A DNA stretch of 8,253 nt, taken from contig JAJQAR010000297.1 of assembly GCA_021203705.1 (NCBI GenBank), forward strand, positions 1-8,253, written 5' to 3'. Made by a program: the position numbers and the translations under genes. Shown here piece after piece: positions 1 to 6,024 of this stretch. The notes under the pieces are model-generated. The model searched no databases. It worked only from the letters and a program-made list of their open reading frames with translations, and was not told where the DNA came from. Source of the DNA: Prevotella sp. (GTDB lineage Bacteria > Bacteroidota > Bacteroidia > Bacteroidales > Bacteroidaceae). The number at the start of each line of letters is the position of its first letter. Position 1 is the first letter of the stretch.

Positions 1-55
1 TTTCGTACATGTACTATGAAAACATTGTGAAATCAAATAAAACTCATTGCTTGTG

Positions 56-86
56 TTTAAACTAAACTTTAAAATTATTATTTTTG
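56..86 (+). promoter_or_regulatory. Predicted Bacteroidetes-type promoter of the alcohol dehydrogenase gene
   Basis: A perfect -7 box TAnnTTTG (TATTTTTG, 79-86) is preceded, after a 19-nt spacer, by TTTA at 56-59, a 3-of-4 match to the -33 element TTTG. The expected transcription start about 7 nt downstream would give a leader of roughly 20 nt before the ATG at 112. The -7 box is read directly from the sequence; its use by the primary sigma factor is inferred from known Bacteroidetes promoters. Confidence 0.55.
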
Positions 87-111
87 CATTAAAATCAATA
101 AAGTAATAGAT

Positions 112-1257
112 ATGGAAACGAAGGAAAGTATGCAATGGGAATATAAACAACCGGTGAAGGTTATTTTCGGCAACGGAAAAAGATGGAAGTCGACTGACGA
201 GATAAAGGCGTTGGGTGGAAAATGTGGACTGTTAGTAACATCACCGTCTTTTGTAAAGAGGGGTACGGTGAAAGAGTTGACGGCAGCCTGCGAGGATGTG
301 AGGTTTATAGTTTTTAGTGAGGTGTCAGCAAATCCTGACGTGAAGGAGTGTGATGCTTGTGCCCAACTGATACGTGATAACGGTTGTGATTTTGTTGTCG
401 CCTTGGGTGGTGGAAGTGTGATGGACTGTGCCAAGACTGCTGCCTGCATCTGTAAAGATACGCTGAAAACAGAGAGTTATATGGTTGACAGGAAGCCGTT
501 GCCTGTTGCTCATTTGCCGTTGATTGCCCTGCCGACAACGGCAGGAACGGCGAGTGAGGTTACGAAGGTTGCGGTACTGTCAGACCGAGAGAGGAAGCTC
601 AAAGCCTCAATAGGGGCAGATTCTCTGTTTCCGACAGTGGCGTTGGTTGACCCAGAGCTGACATATACCGTGCCGAAATATCTTACTGCCTGCACGGGCT
701 TTGATGCTCTGTGCCATGCAATAGAGGCATATTGGAATGTAAACCACCAGCCGGCATGCGATGTTGCAGCGATATATGCCATACGTCTTGTGCTTGAGAA
801 TGTGGAAACGGTTTGCAATGAGCCGGAAAATAAAGTTGCGAGGGAGAATATGATGCTTGCTTCCTTGATGGCAGGATTTGCATTCTCACAGACTGGCACA
901 TCCTCCTCGCATGCCTGTTCATACCCTGTAACCAGTCTGCTTGGTGTTCCTCATGGTGAGGCATGTGCCTTGACAATCGACTATTTCGTGCGTTTCAATG
1001 CGGAGCATGGTTGTGAGCGGACAAAGAGCATTGCTAATCAGGTGGGATATGCAAATGCTGATGCTCTTGCGGATGAGATAGTAAGGCTGAAAAAGGCAAC
1101 AGGCATTCTCACTTCGTTGGCATCATTCGATATTACAGACAGTATGCTTACGGAATTGGTTAACGGCAGCAAACGCCCGAATTTAAAATGCAACCCAGTG
1201 GAGATAACAGAAGAAGATTTGCGCACGATGTTCGAAAAATTAAGAATTAAGAATTAA
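112..1257 (+). CDS. Iron-containing alcohol dehydrogenase family protein
   Basis: This is a cytoplasmic group III (Fe-dependent) alcohol dehydrogenase, which interconverts an alcohol and an aldehyde or ketone with NAD(P). The 381 residues match the usual family length. The N-terminal dinucleotide-binding half carries GGGS at 99-102 and TTAGTASEVT at 142-151. The all-helical half carries the four expected metal ligands: Asp198 and His202 (FDALCHAIEAYW), His267 (SSHACSYP) and His281 (VPHGEA), with the family's 14-residue spacing between the last two. The substrate cannot be read from the sequence; the N-terminus resembles phosphonoacetaldehyde reductase-like members, but no phosphonate gene is in view. 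ATG 112 fits the promoter but lacks a Shine-Dalgarno site. ATG 130 (Met7) has AAGGA at 121-125 and gives an N-terminus closer to the family, so it is a real alternative. The last five codons and the stop lie in a tandem repeat. The gene appears monocistronic and converges on the DUF4861 gene. Confidence 0.93.
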   Translation: METKESMQWEYKQPVKVIFGNGKRWKSTDEIKALGGKCGLLVTSPSFVKRGTVKELTAACEDVRFIVFSEVSANPDVKECDACAQLIRDNGCDFVVALGGGSVMDCAKTAACICKDTLKTESYMVDRKPLPVAHLPLIALPTTAGTASEVTKVAVLSDRERKLKASIGADSLFPTVALVDPELTYTVPKYLTACTGFDALCHAIEAYWNVNHQPACDVAAIYAIRLVLENVETVCNEPENKVARENMMLASLMAGFAFSQTGTSSSHACSYPVTSLLGVPHGEACALTIDYFVRFNAEHGCERTKSIANQVGYANADALADEIVRLKKATGILTSLASFDITDSMLTELVNGSKRPNLKCNPVEITEEDLRTMFEKLRIKN

Positions 1258-1262
1258 GAATT
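1238..1262 (+). repeat. Tandem heptamer repeat (AATTAAG)x3 plus AATT
   Basis: Three perfect copies of AATTAAG followed by AATT cover the 3' end of the dehydrogenase gene. The repeat encodes the last residues (Leu-Arg-Ile-Lys-Asn) and supplies the TAA stop. It leads directly into the inverted repeat that begins at 1260, so the two may be one element. A single degenerate copy (GAATTAAGAGTT) occurs near 2685-2696, upstream of the DUF4861 gene. Confidence 0.85.
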
Positions 1263-1321
1263 TTCCGATTGAGCGAGAGCAGAACCGAACTTGTTCGAGT
1301 TATGCCGAGCGTAAGGAAAAT
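1260..1321. repeat. Imperfect inverted repeat, possible dispersed intergenic element
   Basis: The outer arms ATTTTCC (1260-1266) and GGAAAAT (1315-1321) are exact inverse complements. At the centre CGAAC (1286-1290) and GTTCG (1293-1297) form a second exact inverted pair around a 2-nt loop. Between these, GAGCGAGAGCAGAAC and GTTATGCCGAGCG pair partly, so the whole 62 nt could fold as one long interrupted hairpin. No coding frame is supported. The composition (GAGCGAGAGC, CCGAGCG) resembles short intergenic repeats I recall from Bacteroides and Prevotella genomes; that likeness is from memory. There is no T-tract after it, so it is not a simple terminator. Confidence 0.55.
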
Positions 1322-1374
1322 CAGTGAAAGCTAATTCGATGCGACTTGTGGGTGGCAAAAATAGGAAAAACAAG

Positions 1375-1413
1375 GCAGCCTTTTCGGAAGTTTGAAAAGG
1401 CTGCTCCGTTTTT
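1375..1413. terminator. Intrinsic terminator, probably bidirectional
   Basis: GCAGCCTTTTC (1375-1385) and GAAAAGGCTGC (1394-1404) form a perfect 11-bp stem with an 8-nt loop. A TTTTT run (1409-1413) follows on the plus strand, and an A-rich stretch (about 1357-1373) precedes it, giving a U-rich tract to minus-strand transcripts. It lies 28 nt beyond the stop of the DUF4861 gene and between two convergent genes, the typical place for a shared terminator. The T-run starts 4 nt after the stem, so efficiency on the plus strand may be moderate. Confidence 0.85.
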
Positions 1414-1441
1414 ATAATATTGCTTTTTTGAAATGCCGTTG

Positions 1442-2668
1442 TTATTTAATCTCAACTTTGAGAGGGTTTTTCAATGCGCTTAAAGTTTCGGTGGAGCGCA
1501 GTTGCCACTCGTTGAAAGTGCGTACATCATTCTTGCTCCAAGCAGAGCCGAAATAGTAAGTGTATTTCTCGTCAGGCTGATATGTTATCATGCCGACACC
1601 ATGACCGGCGATACCGTTTTCAGGAGTGTCAAGCATTATGCCCTTTGTCTCTTTCACGCCGTTAGGGAATAATACACCAACATAAATCTGGAAATTCTGC
1701 TTCTCAGGAACTTCCGTCGGATCAGCATAAACAACATAATCATCACCGTAAGCAACACTCTCAGTGTCCTCCGTGTGGATAACAACACCAGCCACCATGT
1801 CAGCAGGCTTTGAAAGACCATCGAACCAAACAGTCATCTTGTTGAAGTTGCTGCCTTTGTCAAGACTGATAAGACGGTGCTCGATAACATTCTCATCACT
1901 ACCGTATGTGAACGGGTTGTATTCCAACTGAACGGTGAAACGCAGTGGTCCGTTGTCCAAAATTTCATACTTATTGTAGCAGTAAGGCATTATTATGCCC
2001 TTATCGTCAACCAAAGCAGGAGTACCGCAACCGAGAGATGGTCCAACCTTATAGCAGTCGAGGCCATAGCCATGGTCGAAATGGTAAGTGGTTGCCACCT
2101 CTACATCGAAAGCCTCGTCATCCTTGCCGGCAGCTTTGAGTTCCTCGATCTTTGCATGATTAGAAAGTTCTGTGTGATACCTCTTGTCAACCTCAAGGTC
2201 AGGAGTGTTCTTCAACCATACATCAATACCGAAGGCACGCTCGCCTGTACGCTGCAATGCCGGTCCATAAAGACGGTACGCAGTGCGGTCGTTCTCCCAA
2301 GCCACGTCATCGACACGCTCAGGATACATCTTTCCACATACGGAAACTTTCATCTCCTTCGGTGTGCCCTGCTGGATGGTAAATTCAGCAGTTCCCTTCG
2401 GACGTACAGCAGCATCGATAAGCAGTTGACCGTCGTGTGTAATCTGGTATGCCACTTCCTGTCCTAAGACGTTCTTTACTATGATAGCTTCACCTTGGTT
2501 TATACCAAGTTTTGAGTAAACTTCCTGAGCGTCAACACTGATGAGTTCCTGACGCTGCACATTGTCTGGGTTCGTAACAGATACCGTTATGGTCTCCGCA
2601 CTTGCGGTAATCGGCGCAAACAGTAATGCAAGCGCCAAAGCGGTGTAAATTCTTGATATTGTTTTCAT
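1442..2668 (-). CDS. DUF4861 family exported protein
   Basis: A 408-residue protein with a clear Sec signal peptide: basic start, hydrophobic stretch at about 9-20, and an Ala-Ser-Ala site before Glu25. There is no lipobox cysteine, so it is probably periplasmic or secreted. The rest reads as one beta-rich domain with conserved-looking DUF4861 stretches: DDVAWENDRTAYRLYGPAL (120-138), GIDVW (147-151), YHFDHGYGLDCYKVGP (195-210), LDNGPLR (237-243) and FGSAWSKND (373-381). From general knowledge, DUF4861 proteins occur in Bacteroidetes polysaccharide-use loci alongside uronic-acid enzymes, but I cannot assign a reaction. The Trp124/Glu125/Asp127 cluster and His197/His199 are candidate functional residues by inference only. 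It is the last gene of the minus-strand run, 80 nt after the beta-helix gene, and ends just before a strong terminator. The start has an A-rich leader and no Shine-Dalgarno site. Confidence 0.85.
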   Translation of the reverse strand: MKTISRIYTALALALLFAPITASAETITVSVTNPDNVQRQELISVDAQEVYSKLGINQGEAIIVKNVLGQEVAYQITHDGQLLIDAAVRPKGTAEFTIQQGTPKEMKVSVCGKMYPERVDDVAWENDRTAYRLYGPALQRTGERAFGIDVWLKNTPDLEVDKRYHTELSNHAKIEELKAAGKDDEAFDVEVATTYHFDHGYGLDCYKVGPSLGCGTPALVDDKGIIMPYCYNKYEILDNGPLRFTVQLEYNPFTYGSDENVIEHRLISLDKGSNFNKMTVWFDGLSKPADMVAGVVIHTEDTESVAYGDDYVVYADPTEVPEKQNFQIYVGVLFPNGVKETKGIMLDTPENGIAGHGVGMITYQPDEKYTYYFGSAWSKNDVRTFNEWQLRSTETLSALKNPLKVEIK

Positions 2669-2742
2669 ATTTATAGGTATTTTTGAATTAAGAGTTCGCT
2701 ATTGCTTGAGTTCTTTGTTTTAAATTTTGCTTATGTTCTTTG

Positions 2743-2751
2743 CAAATTTTA
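2743..2751 (-). promoter_or_regulatory. Weak candidate -7 box for the DUF4861 gene
   Basis: On the minus strand TAAAATTTG, followed by CAA, resembles the -7 box but has three rather than two bases between TA and TTTG. It overlaps the TAA stop of the upstream beta-helix gene and would leave a leader of roughly 70 nt. No good -33 element was found. The gene may instead be transcribed by read-through across the 80-nt gap. Confidence 0.25.
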
Positions 2752-4713
2752 CCAGAAAAAGCCGTTGTGCCCACCTGTGCTGCCACCAGGGGTGTTACCT
2801 CCTCCTATGCCTCCACCAGGTGTCGTCCCACCGCCAGGGGTTGTGCCCCCGCCTATTGTGCCGCCAGAGGTTGTGGAGGAGCCGGTTACCGTGGAGGTAA
2901 GAGTGAGAGAGGATGAAGAACTGGTGCTTGTCTCTGTTCCGCCCGTAACATATCCTTGCCAGTTGTCTCCGCCCGTTATTGTGGCATTTGTACAGATAGT
3001 ATATGTGCTGCCGACAGTCATGTCAGGACACGAAATCAACAGAACAGCAGAACTGTATGTTCGTGGCAGGCAGAAAGCAATGAGGTTATTGCCGTTAGAA
3101 TCATCTAATGTAAGGTACTTGCCGGAAGTATATGACTTTCCGTTTACGATAGCCGTGGGTTGTGTGGTGGCAGATGTAGTAGGGTTTGACGTATCACCGC
3201 CAAGACCAATTAATACACCACCAGTGATACCGAAAGTATAATTATCGCAGTCGAAGCCAGCTTCTGGTGTCGTCGTACCGCAGGCTATGGCGAGGCCGCC
3301 ATTTATCATCAACGTACCGTTGGAGTCGATACCGTCGTTGTTGGAAGCGTAAGCATATACCTTACCACCATTAATTGATATATTTTTGGAAGCGTTCAAA
3401 GCATCATCGTAAGCGTTTACGATTACCTCACCACCGTTTATAATCAGTGAGTCCTTACTCTCGATGCCTTCCGAGCCGTCACCGCCAGATGTGGTAACAG
3501 TTATCTCACCATCGTTAATGTACAGGTTGTTGTCAGCCTTGATACCCTTCGGTGATGTAGTGCTGTTGCCGTAGGAGTATTTCTTGCCTGTTGTAGTAAT
3601 GTTAATCACACCACCATTTATCGTGATATTACTGTCGCCACTGATACCCTTGCCGCCGGCGCCGCTACTTGTGAGTGAGAATGAGCCATCGTTTATGACG
3701 ATATTGCCGTCAGCCTTCATAGCAGCACAGCCGGAAGTGTCCCTATTGCTGCTGTCATACTCGCCTCCACCCGAAGTGGTGATGTTGAATGTACCCCCAC
3801 TGACTGTGAGCAACGTCTTGCATTTTATACCCTTTGCGGCAGTGGCGGTAGTTGTCAGGTTCAGAGTACCGGCACTTATTAGCACCTCACCGTTGTTCTC
3901 ATCGTCCTCATCATCAGTCTTTGAGACTTGTATGCAGTCGCCATTGACGTTGCTTATTGTGAGTGTGCCGCCTTTCATATCAAGATACTGATTGATGTTG
4001 AAACCGTCTTTTTTAGAGGAGTTAACAATGATAGAGCCCGTTGACTTTTTTATCTCCACATACTCGTCACCCCAGAAAGCATGTTTAGTGTTTCCCGTAA
4101 GGTAAAGAGCGCCGCCGCCCTTGAACTCCGTATGCCCGTTTACCATGAAGCAAGCCTTCTGACTGCCGTTAGCAGCATCAGAAAGTGTAGAAACGGTGCC
4201 GTCAACCAGTTCCACGCTGATGCGCTTGCCGTTTCGGATATTAATAGCCGCACTGTCGTTGCTGTTCAGGGTAAGACCATTGAGCACGACAGACGCTTTC
4301 AGTTTTCCGTCCATATAGAATGAGCCATTGCTTGAAGAACCTTGCAGAGTGTAGGTTATCTCATCAGGCAAATCCTCACTTTGCAATATCGTTACGTTGG
4401 CACCGTTGACTGTTGTGGAAAGATATTGCACTATGTTTCCTGCAACGACAACCTTAGCCACATCGCCATTGTAGGTAACGTTTATTGTGTTATCCTCAAC
4501 CGTTGAGGCATCAATATAAATACTGTCGATGTCTGAAATATTGAAAGCCTTATTGCATACTGTAAGAACGCTGCCGTTTTCAGAATAAGTCATGGCATCA
4601 GAAGAAGCGGTAACCGCAGTGGTGATATTTCCCGTACAGATGTTCAACGTCTGTCCCCAGACTGTTGTTATGGCGGTGAAAGCGACACATATAATTAAAA
4701 ATAACCTTCTCAT
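2749..4713 (-). CDS. Exported beta-helix carbohydrate-binding protein (Cthe_2159/DUF4353-like)
   Basis: A 654-residue exported protein. It has a signal peptide (1-20, cleavage likely before Gln21), a short beta module ending in NISDIDSIYID (58-68), and a right-handed beta-helix-like domain from about 120 to 500. Within that domain a coil motif recurs, roughly (K/D/E)G-I/L-x(5-6)-hydrophobic-x-I-N-G/D-G, for example at 355-368, 389-402, 415-428, 437-450 and 460-473. This pattern matches the family typified by Clostridium thermocellum Cthe_2159, a calcium-containing beta-helix that binds acidic and cellulosic polysaccharides. The acidic loop TDDEDDENN (266-274) could bind metal. A segment at 515-590 is followed by Ser/Thr-rich sequence, then a Gly/Thr/Pro tail (617-648) ending in Gly-Phe-Phe-Trp. 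No T9SS sorting domain is present. Its ATG overlaps the upstream stop as ATGA, implying translational coupling. The ligand is unknown; adhesion or glycan binding at the surface is the best inference. Confidence 0.85.
   Translation of the reverse strand: MRRLFLIICVAFTAITTVWGQTLNICTGNITTAVTASSDAMTYSENGSVLTVCNKAFNISDIDSIYIDASTVEDNTINVTYNGDVAKVVVAGNIVQYLSTTVNGANVTILQSEDLPDEITYTLQGSSSNGSFYMDGKLKASVVLNGLTLNSNDSAAINIRNGKRISVELVDGTVSTLSDAANGSQKACFMVNGHTEFKGGGALYLTGNTKHAFWGDEYVEIKKSTGSIIVNSSKKDGFNINQYLDMKGGTLTISNVNGDCIQVSKTDDEDDENNGEVLISAGTLNLTTTATAAKGIKCKTLLTVSGGTFNITTSGGGEYDSSNRDTSGCAAMKADGNIVINDGSFSLTSSGAGGKGISGDSNITINGGVINITTTGKKYSYGNSTTSPKGIKADNNLYINDGEITVTTSGGDGSEGIESKDSLIINGGEVIVNAYDDALNASKNISINGGKVYAYASNNDGIDSNGTLMINGGLAIACGTTTPEAGFDCDNYTFGITGGVLIGLGGDTSNPTTSATTQPTAIVNGKSYTSGKYLTLDDSNGNNLIAFCLPRTYSSAVLLISCPDMTVGSTYTICTNATITGGDNWQGYVTGGTETSTSSSSSLTLTSTVTGSSTTSGGTIGGGTTPGGGTTPGGGIGGGNTPGGSTGGHNGFFW
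2770..2865 (-). repeat. Coding low-complexity repeat: Gly/Thr/Pro tail of the beta-helix protein
   Basis: This DNA encodes residues 617-648 of the beta-helix protein. TTPGGG occurs twice in tandem (624-635) and degenerate TPGG/IGGG units flank it. The two 18-bp copies (2809-2844) differ at several third positions, so the array is not a recent duplication. The tail is probably flexible and exposed. Repeat-number variation between strains is plausible but unproven. Confidence 0.75.
3214..4017 (-). repeat. Coding degenerate repeats: beta-helix coils
   Basis: This stretch encodes residues about 233-500 of the beta-helix protein, where a unit of roughly 22-35 residues containing a turn (GI or AL), a short strand and I-N-G-G or I-N-D-G recurs at least seven times. 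Conservation is at the protein level; the DNA copies are diverged. The long open frames on the opposite strand here follow from the repeated codons and are not genes. Confidence 0.7.
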
Positions 4714-5165
4714 TTTACCATCACTTTTAATGTCTGATCATCAATTTTCACAATATATACACCTTCGGGAAGCCAACCGCCGACAGCCTGCTCATTATCA
4801 CTTGTAGAGACGCAACGGCAGACCACCATTCCCAACATATTGGTTACGGTAATGTCCGCACCCTTTTTGCTTGTTACAAACAACTGGTGGTTGCTGACGT
4901 TAATGGCGTTGTCAGAGGAAAGAATTTTTCTGATACCAGCAACATTAGAGAAATACATGGAATTGATATTCGCCAACGAGACAGTCTGAGTCTCCTGTCC
5001 GTTAATGGCGGTTATCATTCCATTATTAAAAGTGATTTTCAAGCCGATGGCAGGGAGGGTCACTTCTGAACCGTCTGCTCTCGTAAACGTAAAATAGTCG
5101 TATTCTTCAGCAAACAGATTTACATTGCAAAGAAGAACAGTTGCCAACAAAATTAAATTTTTCAT
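4710..5165 (-). CDS. Small exported protein with T9SS type A-like sorting domain
   Basis: A 151-residue protein with a signal peptide (about 1-19, cleavage probably after Leu-Phe-Ala). A short beta module (22-74) ends in VSLANINSMYFS (62-73). Residues about 79-151 look like a type A C-terminal sorting domain: a strand-turn pattern with VTNMLGMVV (107-115), then LPEGVYIVKI (132-141) and the terminal KVMVK. In Bacteroidetes such domains direct proteins from the periplasm through the type IX translocon to the cell surface. Little passenger remains apart from the 50-residue module, which is unusual. It lies 53 nt after the DUF4293 gene with no promoter I can recognise, and its TGA overlaps the next ATG as ATGA. 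A structural or accessory role for the downstream beta-helix protein is inferred. It could instead be a remnant of a larger secreted protein. Confidence 0.75.
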   Translation of the reverse strand: MKNLILLATVLLCNVNLFAEEYDYFTFTRADGSEVTLPAIGLKITFNNGMITAINGQETQTVSLANINSMYFSNVAGIRKILSSDNAINVSNHQLFVTSKKGADITVTNMLGMVVCRCVSTSDNEQAVGGWLPEGVYIVKIDDQTLKVMVK

Positions 5166-5218
5166 GACGTAAAGGAATTTTTACGAAAAGACCAATAAGA
5201 TTGAAGGCGCGGAATGCG

Positions 5219-5677
5219 TCATCGGATTCTGTCGGCAGCACGCACCAGTGCCTCATCCGCAAGTATCGCCTTTCTTGCGAGAAAGTAGAGGATTGCGGAA
5301 ATCAAAGGAAATACTGAAGCGGTGGCAAGATGCCGAGTACCGAGAGAGTTGGAAAAGCCGAGAATAAATATTATGAAGACGACATACCAACCGAGGATGA
5401 GCAGGATGTTAAACAAGCAAAACCTACTTTGCACTATCCTGTTGTGGAAAGAGAATATGGTGAACAGTCCGATGGGGCATGTCACCAGCAATATCACGAA
5501 AAGAGCCCACACGGAGAAATCATGCCCTCCCTCCGCATTAGTGAGCCAAAGATTATACATAACGAACTGACTGCCGATATCATCATTGGCTGTGAATCGG
5601 CAGAGTGGCATGCAGAGGCAAACTACAGTAAGCACTACTGCTAAGAATAAGAAAACTGTCTGTTTTCTCTGTATCAT
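5219..5677 (-). CDS. DUF4293 family four-helix inner membrane protein
   Basis: A 152-residue integral membrane protein with four hydrophobic segments at about 7-24, 56-76, 87-109 and 119-137. The N-terminal MIQRKQT and the C-terminal tail DEALVRAADRIR are characteristic of DUF4293, a Bacteroidetes family of unknown function usually found next to omega and bamD. I chose ATG 5677 because it overlaps the rpoZ stop as TAATG and matches the family N-terminus; an upstream in-frame ATG at 5716 would add 13 residues inside rpoZ and is unlikely. Translational coupling to rpoZ is probable. The function is not known. Confidence 0.88.
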   Translation of the reverse strand: MIQRKQTVFLFLAVVLTVVCLCMPLCRFTANDDIGSQFVMYNLWLTNAEGGHDFSVWALFVILLVTCPIGLFTIFSFHNRIVQSRFCLFNILLILGWYVVFIIFILGFSNSLGTRHLATASVFPLISAILYFLARKAILADEALVRAADRIR

Positions 5678-6012
5678 TACATATCTGTTAAATTGTCTCT
5701 TTGAGTGTCGCGCCAATAAACGTTATCGTCGATAAACTCCTGAGTGGCGAGCAAGGTAGGTTTCGGCAGTTTCTCGTAATACCTTGAGATCTCTATCTGC
5801 TCCCTGTTCTCGAATACCTCTTCCAGGCTGTCGTTGTAAGAGGCAAACTCAGCAAGTTTCTTGCTCAAATCTTGCTTTATCTCTACGGAAATCTGGTTTG
5901 CACGCTTTGCGATTATCGCAACGCTCTCATAGATGTTACCAGTTTCTTTGCAAAGTTTCATAATGTCCTGCGTAACGGTATTAGCAGGAGCTTTTGACTT
6001 CTTATAATCCAT
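5677..6012 (-). CDS. rpoZ: DNA-directed RNA polymerase subunit omega (Bacteroidetes type)
   Basis: A 111-residue cytoplasmic protein of the Rpb6/omega family, the small subunit that stabilises the beta' subunit of RNA polymerase. The conserved omega core is at about 25-41 (GNIYESVAIIAKRANQI), followed by a helix with many charged residues (42-75). The stretch KLPKPTLLATQEFID (81-95) is typical of the longer Bacteroidetes version, which diverges from the proteobacterial form and is often annotated as hypothetical. It lies 12 nt after bamD, and its TAA overlaps the next ATG by one base, so bamD, rpoZ and the DUF4293 gene form one tight operon. The leader is A/T-rich without a Shine-Dalgarno site. 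Confidence 0.9.
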   Translation of the reverse strand: MDYKKSKAPANTVTQDIMKLCKETGNIYESVAIIAKRANQISVEIKQDLSKKLAEFASYNDSLEEVFENREQIEISRYYEKLPKPTLLATQEFIDDNVYWRDTQRDNLTDM

Positions 6013-6024
6013 ATTTAAAACAAA

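Noticed and set aside
5..14. Perfect palindrome GTACATGTAC near the window start, possible operator
   Set aside because: A single 10-bp palindrome with no second copy or known matching regulator, and about 40 bp upstream of the predicted -33 element; could be chance.
1238..1413. CRISPR-like array from the AATTAAG repeats and inverted repeat
   Set aside because: The heptamers are contiguous with no spacers and the hairpin occurs once; no cas gene is nearby.
1877..2467. Plus-strand open frame of 196 codons inside the DUF4861 gene
   Set aside because: Fully antisense to a recognised family with a signal peptide; no motif or plausible promoter supports it.
2837..2850. GGGG-TTGTG-CCCC hairpin in the Gly-rich coding tail
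   Set aside because: It lies inside coding sequence and arises from Gly/Pro codons; no T-tract follows.
2702..3241. Plus-strand open frame of 179 codons rich in Pro and Val, antisense to the beta-helix gene
   Set aside because: Its Pro-rich stretch is the complement of the Gly-rich tail codons. It has no recognisable domain or ribosome site, while the minus-strand frame has a signal peptide and family repeats.
3584..3991. Plus-strand open frame of 135 codons over the beta-helix coils
   Set aside because: The periodic pattern of Pro/Val/Leu follows from complementing the Gly/Thr/Ile repeat codons; it is a shadow.
5204..5218. Short GC-rich inverted repeat (GGCGC / GCGTC) after the DUF4293 gene, possible terminator
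   Set aside because: Only a 5-bp stem with a wobble pair and no T-tract on the minus strand.
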